Made by a program: the position numbers and the translations under genes
DNA from: Acidobacteriota bacterium
GTDB taxonomy: Bacteria > Acidobacteriota > Blastocatellia > Pyrinomonadales > Pyrinomonadaceae
Length of the DNA stretch: 45,883 bases
Reading direction: 5' to 3'
NCBI GenBank assembly: GCA_016715115.1
Contig: JADKBM010000014.1
Coordinates: forward strand, 1-45,883
In this document: positions 1-9,889 of the stretch, in pieces
How the letters are laid out: each line of letters opens with the position of its first letter
How positions within the stretch are numbered: position 1 is the stretch's first letter
The notes under the pieces: model-generated
Seen by the model: only the letters and a program-made list of their open reading frames with translations
Database searches by the model: none
Told to the model about the DNA's origin: nothing

Positions 1-3000
1 GCGTGCTTTCTCAGTAACGGCGATCAAGGCTACAAAGGGCATCGAAACAAATTGAATTGTCCGGTGGTCTTCGGCTTCCGACAGCGCATCGATGTATGAT
101 GTTTTCGAAATCCGCCTCCACGCTCTTCTTTCATTTGAGTCGAGTTTCGAAATGCCGCCCAAGTGCTGAAAATAGCGATTCGTGTCCAAAACCAACGTCT
201 TATAAATTGAAAAAGCCGAATCAAACGCTCGGATCTTTTCCAAAGTCAGACCGAGTTTGAGTTTGTTGCGCAACCACAACAAGAACTGATGCCGGGTCAT
301 TTTGCGGTTAGCAACCGCATCCCTGAAGCGTCTGAATCGACTCGGTATAGAAAGGATCGCTTCATCATATTCCTTGTCGTAATAGTGCAGGTCGCCTAGA
401 ATCGTCTGGACAAAGCAAAGAGAATGAACAAAATGATTGTCGCCGTCGACCGGTGTATAGTTCGCGTACTTATCCCTTAATTCGATCAGCTTTCTCTTAT
501 AGTGCCGCTTCGTTGCCAACGATTCGTCGAGCGTAAAATTGAAGGCTGCCGAACTCAGATCGGAAGTTTTTGAAAGATGAATCAACTCACGCCGAATGAT
601 GCTGCGAAATCGATAATCGAAGATCCCGCTAACCGTATCTCGAATATACGTCATCGAATAGAATCTCATTAATTCTTCGATAAACTCTCGAAGATTGGGT
701 TCGCGATTTACAAGGACAACCTCAGGAATCAGTTCCAGGTTCCGCCAAGAGAAACCAAACGGATGGAACTTCAGTATGTGGTCGATGATAAATGAGGAAG
801 AAAATAAGAGTTTGTCTCCAAGTGACTTCAGTTCGCGGCTATTGGCGATCAAAAAAGGTCGATATAAATTCGAGGTCATCCCAATTTCGTACTGGGTATT
901 GTATCCGAACTTCAAAAACAAGCGCTTGGACAAATCAGCGTCGAGGGATTTGTCGGCTGATTCGTGAAGAACAACAAGGTTCGTACGGAAGAACGCCTCG
1001 TTGCAATCACGCTGGCTTTCATCCTCCTTCTTGGTCGGTCCGCGCACAATCAACTGTTCAGTAAGTCCAGTGAGTTTCTTGGGTGTTCCGTTGCTGCGGT
1101 ATGTAAGGTAAATTACATAATTCTGCAACGTGAAGATGACCTTGTACTTCTTTCGTCTTTCCTCTTCGGATTCCTTTCCGTTTTGAATAGAACCGACGAC
1201 CACAACCCCTTCGTTATCGATTCGGAGTGACTCAAACAAGCCCTTTAACCCAAGAATCGATGGGTGTCCATTCGAAATCATATTGACGAGATACGTTTCA
1301 GTCATCTCCGTTATTCCGCCCGAACGATTACCTGCATCCTTCGCGGAATCCTTAAAGAAACTGTCGACGTAAATCACGTCGTTGAAGATACTGCTATAAA
1401 ACGACTCGCGATCGGCGATATCGGCTAGATCCGCATCAAACATCTCGCGGCCGCCGATGAAAAAGAACTTGGCCGAGACTACGTTAAGAAAGCCTTTAAG
1501 ATTTGCAAGGAGTCGTGCAACGGCTTCCCGACGTTCACGCGATCGATTGGTATCCTGCGCGTAGATACTGGCGTCCAATACCGGATTTGATGACTCCCGA
1601 TCTGTATCGCGGTTATGTTGTGCGGCCCGATCTTATCAAGTTCATCGATAATGAAAACAAAATTTGGTATTTCAACCGGTTTACGCCGGAGATCATCGAT
1701 CCGATTGAAAATCGCAATCAGTTCGTCCTCAACCTCTTTAGCGCTCGCGATCTGATAATGAGATCTCATCGTTTTTCGAGAATGAACCGAACGGCATCGC
1801 GAGTTCGGCAAGTCCGCCCGCGATTTCGGTAGTTATGTTCGGTGCAACGCGCTTCTCTTGTCGCAACGTCACCTGACCGCTCATCCGATTTCTTAGATCC
1901 CGGAGTTGCTTTCGTATACTCTGATACGACGCGTCGGCCGTTTGCTTTCTCGGTCTGCTGATCCTTGGAATCAGAAACCGCCATAGAAAATAGAAACTCC
2001 TATTGAAAACGGGTCGGTCAAATTGGAATTGATGCTTTGTCCAGTAGGCGTCCAACTGGATTGCAATTCGCCGCAGAACCTCCATCTCCGTCAAGGTTTC
2101 CTGGGACAGATTGATCTCGAGTTTTTTGTATCGAGCGTGCCGTTTCCCTTGGCCCTTCCGTTTCTCCCGCCTTTCCCATGCGGTTAACCAAATCAAAGAG
2201 AAAAAGTCGACAGCGAAAAAGAACGCAGACAGTACGAAATATGCGCATATAAGACCGACAACGATCCGGTACACCACCGAGAGTGAATTGCTTGGCTGCG
2301 CCTTCTGCGTTTGAAGTTGTTGTCCGCGACTATTGTTCAGCGAATCGCTTGATTGCGCCATCTGCGATGTGGAGTTGTCGCCCGTGACATTGCTGCTCGA
2401 TTGTGTCTCCCGTGTCGTAGCGTGAGTGTCCGCGCCACCATTGTCTTCGGCTTTCATCGTATTTGCATTGTCGTTCGTATTATTTTGTACAGACGTCAAC
2501 GCTGCCGCCGCGGCTCCGTCGATAGATTCAACAGGAAAATAGGCTCCCATAAAATCACTGATGAATTTGGGACAACGCGAATCCCGGCATACATAACTGT
2601 AATTCACATAGAAAAGCGTTGACCAAATGAATACGCTGATAACAATGACTGCCCGAAATGCACTCCAAGTCGCTTCAAAGATTCTTGGATTGAAATAAAC
2701 GAGAACAGTGTGTGCAATGATCCCGAACAGGAAGAACGTCCAACTCCAACCCGGCAGATCCGAAGAAGTTTGGGTGGATGCCAGAAAGTTGACTAAAAGA
2801 ATTATGAACAAATAGCCCAACGCAACACGAACCGGCTTTCCCAACTCCGCCAATTTGTCTTTCGGAGACTTCGAATTTGCGTCTGTGTCTCGAGATGTCA
2901 AACCTTCTTGTCCGTTTGTATTGTTGTACTCATCGATAGACTCACGGACGACGCTTGTCTTGCCCATCCCTCGAAATCCCGCGATAAGGTATGAGCCTGA

Positions 3001-3174
3001 CTTCACATCAGAATTTCTTAGGATTGAAACTATCCGCTCTTTGACCTTCCGTCTGCCAATGAAACGCCTTTGGTCAGATTCATCACGATATGGACTATGA
3101 AAGAACTCGTAATTCTTGAGCTCGATGTAAACATCCTTTATTTTGGCGGAGTATTTTGACAATTCATTCGGCAT
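1..3174 (-). pseudogene. KAP-like membrane P-loop ATPase, frameshifted and cut by left edge
   Basis: One long coding region in three frames. Frame one (3174 to about 1765) carries Walker A GFRGMGKTS at residues 66-74 and then four hydrophobic segments (about residues 116-133, 143-161, 171-191 and 305-335). Frame two (about 1765 to 1605) carries the Walker B-like FVFIIDELDKI. Frame three is open from about 1620 to base 1 and includes NLKGFLNVVSAKFFFIGGREM. Membrane helices inserted between Walker A and Walker B are a hallmark of KAP-family NTPases (PifA, KidIns220), some of which act in phage exclusion; the assignment here is by architecture only. An AGGAG lies 7 nt before the ATG at 3174. Two one-base indels restore a product of over 1,050 residues. 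The C-terminal part is outside the window. Sequencing error or real decay cannot be told apart here. Confidence 0.6.
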
Positions 3175-3874
3175 TTTTAATCTCCTTCGCTACCCCGCCC
3201 GTTGCGGTTCTGACCTTAGCGTTTCCTCAAGATCGGGATGCGTCACGCTCGGGAGCACAAGATCGTACCGCACGTCTTCGACTGCCAGTCGCATCTTCAT
3301 TCCCCAATGATCGCAGATTTGTTTTCCTACGATAGTCGACTACAAGGTCAGAACCAAATCCAAATTGCGACTGCTTCGGTGATCAAATCAGTCAGTCTCT
3401 TTGGACCGTTAGAATCACGAAACGAATCGGAAGATCGGAAAGACGTTACCGACTGAAATCGGTTGAAGAAAATTTAGTGAGTTAAGACGTCGAAAGCCGA
3501 TTGCGGCTACCATCCCGGTTTGGCGTCGGCCATTTTTTTGAAACAATCGAATTTGAACTCAGAGGATAGTGAGTTCCTCAAACAACTCGTGGCTTGGTGG
3601 CATAGCCGTGTTTGTAGTGGGTGGTTCGCGGAAACGCTCAGAATTTCCCCACATCCGGGCGGCAAGCCGCCATTGAATCGCCGCTAAAGTCAATTCACCG
3701 GCAAAACGAGGCAAATGTCGAACATTCAATCCCGTGTGCCCGTCACCTTGGGTGGCGGAACGATCGTTCAGAACAACCGTGGCGATTTTCGCTACGCACC
3801 GCACGCGAAGAAAATCCCGTTAAAAAGCTTCGTGCATCTTCGTGCGCTTCGTGGTTCCGAAAAACCTATCGCGA
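3175..3874. other. Intergenic region, no gene recognised
   Basis: About 700 bases between the ATPase start and the oppF stop. Short open frames on both strands show no family resemblance, signal peptide or ribosome site. Around 3828-3852 there is a short tandem run of the motif CTTCGTGC. I see no convincing terminator for the oppF transcript here. Confidence 0.5.
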
Positions 3875-5053
3875 TCAATCGTCGATGTCCGGTTTTTCGG
3901 GCGTGACTCTCAGACAGGCGACGTAGTGGCGCGGGCGGATCTCGACGAGCGGCGGTATCTTCGTTTTGCATTCGGCGATCGCGTACTGGCAGCGTGTGTG
4001 GAAATGGCAGCCCGGCGGCGGATTGATCGGACTCGGGACGTCGCCCTTGAGGATGATCCGCTCGCGCTTGGCTTCGATCTCGGGATCGGGAACGGGAACG
4101 GCCGAGATCAGCGCTTTCGAATAGGGGTGCAGCGACTGCTTGTAGATCTCGGCGCCGTCGGCGAGTTCGACGATCTTGCCGAGATACATCACGGCGACGC
4201 GGTCCGAAAGGTGCCGGACGGCGCGAAGGTCGTGCGAAATGAACAGATACGTCAGGTTTTTCTCCGCCTGTAGCTGTTCCATCAGGTTCATTATCTGCGC
4301 CTGGATCGAAACGTCGAGCGCCGAGATCGGTTCGTCGGCGACGATGAACTCCGGATCGACGGCGAGCGCGCGGGCGATCCCGATGCGCTGGCGCTGGCCG
4401 CCGGAGAACTCGTGCGGATAGCGTTTGATGAAGCGGCGCGACAATCCGACGGTTTCCATCAGATCCTGAACGCGCTTTTCGGCGGATTCGCCCTTGAAGA
4501 GGCCGAAGGTGCGGATCGGCTCGCCGATGATCGAACCGACCGTCATTCGCGGATTGAGACTCGCGTAAGGATCCTGAAAGATCATCTGAAGATGCCGCCG
4601 CTGGTCGCGCATCGCGCCGCCCGAAAGATGCGCGAGATCCTTGCCGTTGTACATCACGCGGCCGCCGGTTGGATCGGTGAGGCGCAGAATGGCCTTGCCG
4701 AGCGTCGATTTTCCGCAACCCGATTCGCCGACAAGCCCGAGCGTTTCACCCCGCCGGATATCGAGCGAGACATCATCGACCGCACGGACGACCCCGTGCC
4801 CCTTGCCCGAAAACAGTCCGCCGCCCGACCCCTTGAAAAAGACCTGAAGATTTCGAATCGAAATGAGCACTTCATCCGAAGGCGTGTGGTGCCCGGGTTC
4901 GGGGACGGCTCCGGTCTCCTTTCCGGAATCGGTTTGCGAAACGGAATCGGGGGACAGTATCACGGTAGTTCCGCAGAATGTGCATTTCTGATACTTTCCT
5001 CCGTCGTATTCGAGGGATGCCGCGCACGTTGGACATTTGAATGCTTTTGCCAT
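3875..5053 (-). CDS. oppF: Oligopeptide ABC transporter ATP-binding protein OppF with N-terminal zinc ribbon
   Basis: Cytoplasmic ATPase subunit that, with OppD, powers peptide import through OppBC. It has Walker A GESGCGKST at residues 109-117, the signature FSGGQRQR near 216-223, Walker B FIVADEP near 236-242, and the C-terminal oligopeptide/dipeptide extension (PPGCHFHTRC) typical of OppD/F. The oddity is the N-terminus: residues 7, 10, 24 and 27 are cysteines in two CxxC pairs, a zinc-ribbon-like module followed by a ~30-residue linker before the ABC domain. OppF proteins normally start close to the ABC domain, so 392 residues is long. It is the last gene of the opp run, 26 nt after the lipoprotein gene. 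The ATG at 5053 includes the ribbon; an internal start would remove it, but the CxxC spacing argues that the ribbon is translated. Confidence 0.9.
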   Translation of the reverse strand: MAKAFKCPTCAASLEYDGGKYQKCTFCGTTVILSPDSVSQTDSGKETGAVPEPGHHTPSDEVLISIRNLQVFFKGSGGGLFSGKGHGVVRAVDDVSLDIRRGETLGLVGESGCGKSTLGKAILRLTDPTGGRVMYNGKDLAHLSGGAMRDQRRHLQMIFQDPYASLNPRMTVGSIIGEPIRTFGLFKGESAEKRVQDLMETVGLSRRFIKRYPHEFSGGQRQRIGIARALAVDPEFIVADEPISALDVSIQAQIMNLMEQLQAEKNLTYLFISHDLRAVRHLSDRVAVMYLGKIVELADGAEIYKQSLHPYSKALISAVPVPDPEIEAKRERIILKGDVPSPINPPPGCHFHTRCQYAIAECKTKIPPLVEIRPRHYVACLRVTPEKPDIDD

Positions 5054-5079
5054 AACAAATTAACTTTCGACCCGAAAAA

Positions 5080-5744
5080 CTATGAACCTATCTTAGGCGA
5101 CTCGATCTTCACCGGCGTGTCGAAATCGTACGTGGTCGTGACACGCTGCGTCTGTTTGCCCGCGCGGTTTTCGACGACCGTTTTCATCACGAGTTTGGTT
5201 TCTTCGTCAATCCACATCCTGGTCGCCGATTCGACCGTGCCGCTGGTCGCCCGATGCGCGTAAACGGTCGTCTTGCGGCCGTTCAGCGTTTCGCTGCCGA
5301 TGACCGATACGTTCTGGATCTTCTTCACATCCTCTTCGGTCAAAGCGTTCTCGCGGATCTTCGTGAGACCGCTCATATCGAAATCCGACTTTTGCCACTT
5401 CCCGTTTTCCTTCGTGAAGGTCTGATCGCCGACGACGATCGCTTCGTTTTCTCCCTGCTTGAAATAGTAACGGTCGGGCGCGACGTATTTGATCTCGCCG
5501 CTCAAAGCCGGCATATTTTCGATCTCGGTCTTCGCCGTCCAGAATCTCAGGTCCTTGAGTTTGCGCGTCGAGGCGACGACGTCCTCTTTCGCCTTTTCGG
5601 ATTCGGCGGAATTGACGTTCGGGCTCGCGTTCGAATTGACCGGCGCGTCCTTCGGCGCCGGAACCGCGTTTTTCGGATCGGGCGCGGAAGAACACGCGCC
5701 GAGCAACGAAAAGGCGAGCACAATTACAATGATTCGGTTTCGTT

Positions 5745-5748
<4 letters not shown>
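5080..5748 (-). CDS. Lipoprotein of unknown function (LolA/LppX-like fold possible)
   Basis: A 222-residue lipoprotein: MKRNRIIVIVLAFSLLGAC gives a signal peptide with lipobox LGAC, then a Pro/Ala/Asn-rich spacer, then a beta-rich body with APDRYYFKQGENE and DEETKLVMKT segments. Alternating strands of this kind resemble LolA/LppX-type lipid-carrier domains, but that is inference. The start at 5748 is preferred over the longer open frame because it places the signal peptide at the N-terminus and overlaps the oppD stop by 4 nt (ATGA), suggesting translational coupling. It sits between oppD and oppF, so it is probably co-expressed with the transporter. Confidence 0.8.
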
Positions 5749-6770
<1,022 letters not shown>

Positions 6771-6777
6771 TGTTTGA

Positions 6778-7440
6778 TCAGGCTCCGAGTTTCTCCCCGA
6801 GCCAGTTTTGAAAATCCGACAAAACGACGAATTGTTTTTCTTTCTGTCCGCGCGCCAGGAATTCGGAAAGGCCCTCGGCGTTCAGAACCGGGATCTCGAC
6901 GCTGTCCGGGATCGCCAGATAGCTGCCTTCGGGTTGAAGCCGAGAAATCACGAGCCGTTCACCGTCGTAACGCCAGAACTCGGAGATCCCGAATTCCGCG
7001 TAGATCTCGACCTTCTGATCCGATTTGTGATGAATGTCGATCTCAACGACGATATCCGGCGCGAGGTCGATCTCTTCTTCGACAGTCGCTTTTGTCTGAT
7101 GAATGTCGGCCTTGCTTACGAAATACGAAAGATCGGGCTCGACGCCGAAATTCCTGCGCTTGGAACGCAGGGTCGCGCTTCCGGTTGAGATGATCTCTTT
7201 TTGCAGGGACATGCCTGCAAAAGTTATGAAATTGTGAAGAATACTCGCAATGAGTTCGTGCAGTTCTGAGGTTGGAACAATCGTCAGGAGCCCTTCCTTG
7301 TAGGTGAGTTTGAGACCGCTGCCTTCGCCGATCTCTTCGGAAAGCCGTTTGTACGCCGGCCAGTCGAATCCGACGTACTGCATCGGATGCCGCAGGTGGA
7401 GCAGCGTCTCGATCGAAATTGATACTTGGGATGTGAACAT
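6778..7440 (-). CDS. Uma2-family (DUF820) PD-(D/E)XK nuclease-like protein
   Basis: A ~220-residue protein with the Uma2 arrangement: an N-terminal YEGLLTIVP-like strand (here YKEGLLTIVPTSELHE), the core EPDLSYFV and APDIVVEID strands holding the acidic active-site residues of the PD-(D/E)XK fold, then FGISEFWRYD. Members are abundant in cyanobacteria and Acidobacteria; their biological role is unsettled. The start at 7440 is chosen because it lies 8 nt after the upstream stop and has AGAAG about 8 nt before it; an in-frame ATG at 7467 would add nine residues and overlap the upstream gene. Its position inside the opp operon is unusual and does not by itself suggest a transport role. Confidence 0.85.
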   Translation of the reverse strand: MFTSQVSISIETLLHLRHPMQYVGFDWPAYKRLSEEIGEGSGLKLTYKEGLLTIVPTSELHELIASILHNFITFAGMSLQKEIISTGSATLRSKRRNFGVEPDLSYFVSKADIHQTKATVEEEIDLAPDIVVEIDIHHKSDQKVEIYAEFGISEFWRYDGERLVISRLQPEGSYLAIPDSVEIPVLNAEGLSEFLARGQKEKQFVVLSDFQNWLGEKLGA

Positions 7441-7448
7441 TTGGTCTT

Positions 7449-7970
7449 CTATTTTGCTTCCGAACATTGCCGGATCCCGCCGTTCTCGACGATGTCGATC
7501 ACGGTCACGACCTTTTTGCCGTTCCGCTGTTTCTGGTAAAAGAAGCTGACGCCGCGATATTCGAGTCCTTCCTTGGACTTTCCGTAGATCTTGTAGACGT
7601 CCTCGAGCGTGCTCTTGCTCAGCGTGATCCCCTTGCCGGTCTTGACCTGATACGGCGCACGGAATTCGATGTCGAAGATCGTCTTCTTTCGGTCGGCCTG
7701 GCAGTAATAGAACGAGATCCCTCCCGGATAGACCAACTGCGCCGAATACTTTTTGTACTTGACCAGTTTGTAGTTCTTGCCGAACTTCTTGATGACGTCG
7801 TTCGAGTTCGATTTTCCGACCGCGATGCCGTCAAGTCCGACGCCTTCTTTCGCGACCTTGACCTTGGCCGTTTCTTTTGTCTGTTTTTTCGCGCCCTGCG
7901 CCAAAACCCCGGTCGCGCCGGCAAGAATCAAAGCGGTGAAGATCGATAAGATAATTAGCTTTTGTTTCAT
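7449..7970 (-). CDS. Small secreted protein, unknown function
   Basis: A 173-residue protein beginning MKQKLIILSIFTALILAGAT, with a cleavable signal peptide ending near VLAQG, then a Lys-rich stretch and a basic beta-rich body (GVGLDGIAVGKSNSNDVIKK, then GISFYYCQADRKKT). The phrase IAVGKSNSNDVIKKFG resembles repeats in secreted Acidobacteria proteins that I cannot name. A GGAGG at 7977-7981 directly abuts the ATG at 7976 but lies at ideal spacing (6 nt) from the ATG at 7970, so the latter is chosen. It sits about 30 nt after oppC and is probably in the same transcript. Confidence 0.8.
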   Translation of the reverse strand: MKQKLIILSIFTALILAGATGVLAQGAKKQTKETAKVKVAKEGVGLDGIAVGKSNSNDVIKKFGKNYKLVKYKKYSAQLVYPGGISFYYCQADRKKTIFDIEFRAPYQVKTGKGITLSKSTLEDVYKIYGKSKEGLEYRGVSFFYQKQRNGKKVVTVIDIVENGGIRQCSEAK

Positions 7971-7976
7971 TTTCAT

Positions 7977-7981
7977 CCTCC
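7977..7981 (-). promoter_or_regulatory. GGAGG ribosome binding site deciding a start
   Basis: A perfect GGAGG on the minus strand, contiguous with one ATG (7976) and 6 nt ahead of a second in-frame ATG (7970). The spacing favours the second. Confidence 0.7.
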
Positions 7982-8000
7982 ATTTTCGGGGGCGAATTTT

Positions 8001-8963
8001 CTAAAACTTGCGCGTCTGCGGATCGAGCGCGTCACGCAGGCCATCGCCTAAGAAATTGAGCGAAAAGAGCGTCAGCGCCATCGTCACGCCGGGAAAGATC
8101 ATTTGCCACGGATAGATGCCGATGCTCTTGATGCCGTCCGCCGCGAGGCTTCCCCACGACGCGAACGGCGGCTGGACGCCGATCCCGAGAAACGAAAGGA
8201 ACGCCTCGGTCAGCATCACGCTCGGGATCGTCAGGGTCGCGTAAACGATCACCGGCCCGAGCGCGTTTGGCACCAGATGCCGGAAAATGATCGCCGGGGT
8301 CGAAACGCCCGTCGCGCGCGCCGCAAGCACGAACTCCTGATTCTTCAAACTCAGGATCTGGCCGCGCACGACCCGCGCCATCGTCAGCCACGAAACGCAT
8401 CCGAGCGCGAAGAACAGCAAGAAGATCTGGCTCAACCCCTGATTGTTCTCCCCTCCGAAAAATGCCGAGATCGAGCGGATCCAGTCCGGCGTGTTCTCCT
8501 TGCCGAAAACCGCCAAAAGGACGATGACGATCAGGATGTACGGAATCGAGAACAATATGTCGACGATGCGCATCATCAAGTTATCGATGAATCCGCCGAC
8601 GTATCCGGCGACCGCGCCGTAAGAAACGCCGATCACGAGCGAAACCAATGTCGAAATGATGCCGACCATCAGCGAGATCCGGCCGCCTTGCAGAACCCGC
8701 GCGAGAATGTCTCGCCCGGCGTCGTCGGTTCCCATCGGATGTTTCATCGACGGCGGAAACGATCTCGTCAGATCCGATTCGGGCGGAATGAAATCGAACG
8801 TGAACCCGGTCAGGCGTTCGATGATCCACGGACCGAAGATCACGGCAACCGCCATCACCGCCATCACGATCAGCCCGAAAACGGCCAACTTGTTCTTCAG
8901 CAGGCGTTTCCAGGCATCGGCCCAGAGCGAAGCTCCTTTTACGATCTCAGGATTTTGACTCAT
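8001..8963 (-). CDS. oppC: Oligopeptide ABC transporter permease OppC
   Basis: A 320-residue inner-membrane permease of the OppC/DppC type. It has the N-terminal domain with a membrane helix (NKLAVFGLIVMAVMAVAVI), the short conserved GTDDAGRDILARVLQGGRIS segment, five further helices, and the EAA-loop ARATGVSTPAIIFRHLVPNA that contacts the ATPases. It ends with FLGDGLRDALDPQTRKF, the standard OppC tail. The oppB stop is 6 nt upstream of its ATG, indicating one transcript. Confidence 0.94.
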   Translation of the reverse strand: MSQNPEIVKGASLWADAWKRLLKNKLAVFGLIVMAVMAVAVIFGPWIIERLTGFTFDFIPPESDLTRSFPPSMKHPMGTDDAGRDILARVLQGGRISLMVGIISTLVSLVIGVSYGAVAGYVGGFIDNLMMRIVDILFSIPYILIVIVLLAVFGKENTPDWIRSISAFFGGENNQGLSQIFLLFFALGCVSWLTMARVVRGQILSLKNQEFVLAARATGVSTPAIIFRHLVPNALGPVIVYATLTIPSVMLTEAFLSFLGIGVQPPFASWGSLAADGIKSIGIYPWQMIFPGVTMALTLFSLNFLGDGLRDALDPQTRKF

Positions 8964-8969
8964 ATTCGT

Positions 8970-9884
8970 TTATTCGTATCGGATCCTTGGATCGAGAAAC
9001 CCGTAGGAAATATCGACAATAAGATTAAAGACCATTATCAGGATCGACAGGAACGCGACGATCCCGAGCACGAGCGGTTCGTCGCGGTTGAGCACGGCTT
9101 GAATAAATATGTTTCCGAGCCCCGGGATCGCGAAGACGCGTTCGACGACAACGGTTCCGGCCAGAAGTCCGGCAAGTGCCGGGCCGGTGAACGATATGAC
9201 CGGAATCAGTCCGCCGCGGATCGCGTGGCGCAGCAGCACCGTTTTTTCGTCGAGTCCTTTCGCGCGCGCGGTCCGGATATAGTCCGACCGCATCACCTCA
9301 AGCATTCCGGCGCGAGTCAGACGCGCAATGTACGCGGCGTAGATCGCCGACAGCGTGATCACCGGCAAGACGAGTCCGGCGGCGCTCCAACGTGCCGGCG
9401 GGAGCCAAAACAGCCACAACGAAAAGACGAGCACGAGGATCGGGCCGAGTACGAAATTCGGGATCGAAAGCCCGAGCATCGCGAGCGACATCGAACCGTA
9501 ATCGAAGATCGAGTTTTGCTTGAGCGAAGCGACGACACCAGCCGAAAGGCCGATGGCGAGCGCGAGCAGATAGGCGAGAATTCCCATTGTCGCCGAGTAC
9601 GGGAAATGGCGCCGGATGATCTCGTTGACGGACTGCCCCTCGTATTTGAGAGAATCGCCGAAATCACCGCGGACGACGTTCCACATCATTATTCCGTACT
9701 GCTGGTACCAGGGTTTGTCCAACCCGTATTTCTTCTTGATGTTGGCCTCGACCGCCGCCGGGAGTTTCTTCTCCGCCGAGTAAAAACTGCCGGGCGCGAT
9801 CCTCACCAATCCCCAGGTCAGCGTGATCACTATCAGCGCCATCGGAATTATCAGCAACAGGCGTCGAATGATGAAACTTAGCAT
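8970..9884 (-). CDS. oppB: Oligopeptide ABC transporter permease OppB
   Basis: A 304-residue inner-membrane permease. It shows the OppB/DppB N-terminus (FIIRRLLLIIPMALIVITL), the YGLDKPWYQQY and GDFGDSL motifs of the periplasmic loop, the EAA-loop ARAKGLDEKTVLLRHAIRG, and the C-terminal LVDISYGFLDPRIRYE. Its ATG lies 5 nt after the oppA stop, and oppC follows after 6 nt, so the three are almost certainly co-transcribed. Confidence 0.94.
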   Translation of the reverse strand: MLSFIIRRLLLIIPMALIVITLTWGLVRIAPGSFYSAEKKLPAAVEANIKKKYGLDKPWYQQYGIMMWNVVRGDFGDSLKYEGQSVNEIIRRHFPYSATMGILAYLLALAIGLSAGVVASLKQNSIFDYGSMSLAMLGLSIPNFVLGPILVLVFSLWLFWLPPARWSAAGLVLPVITLSAIYAAYIARLTRAGMLEVMRSDYIRTARAKGLDEKTVLLRHAIRGGLIPVISFTGPALAGLLAGTVVVERVFAIPGLGNIFIQAVLNRDEPLVLGIVAFLSILIMVFNLIVDISYGFLDPRIRYE

Positions 9885-9889
9885 AGTCT

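Noticed and set aside
3238..3456. A 72-codon plus-strand open frame in the first intergenic region
   Set aside because: No ribosome site, no recognisable domain and low-complexity composition.
8103..9881. A 592-codon plus-strand open frame
   Set aside because: It is antisense to oppC and oppB, which have full family motifs; such mirror frames are expected from codon bias.
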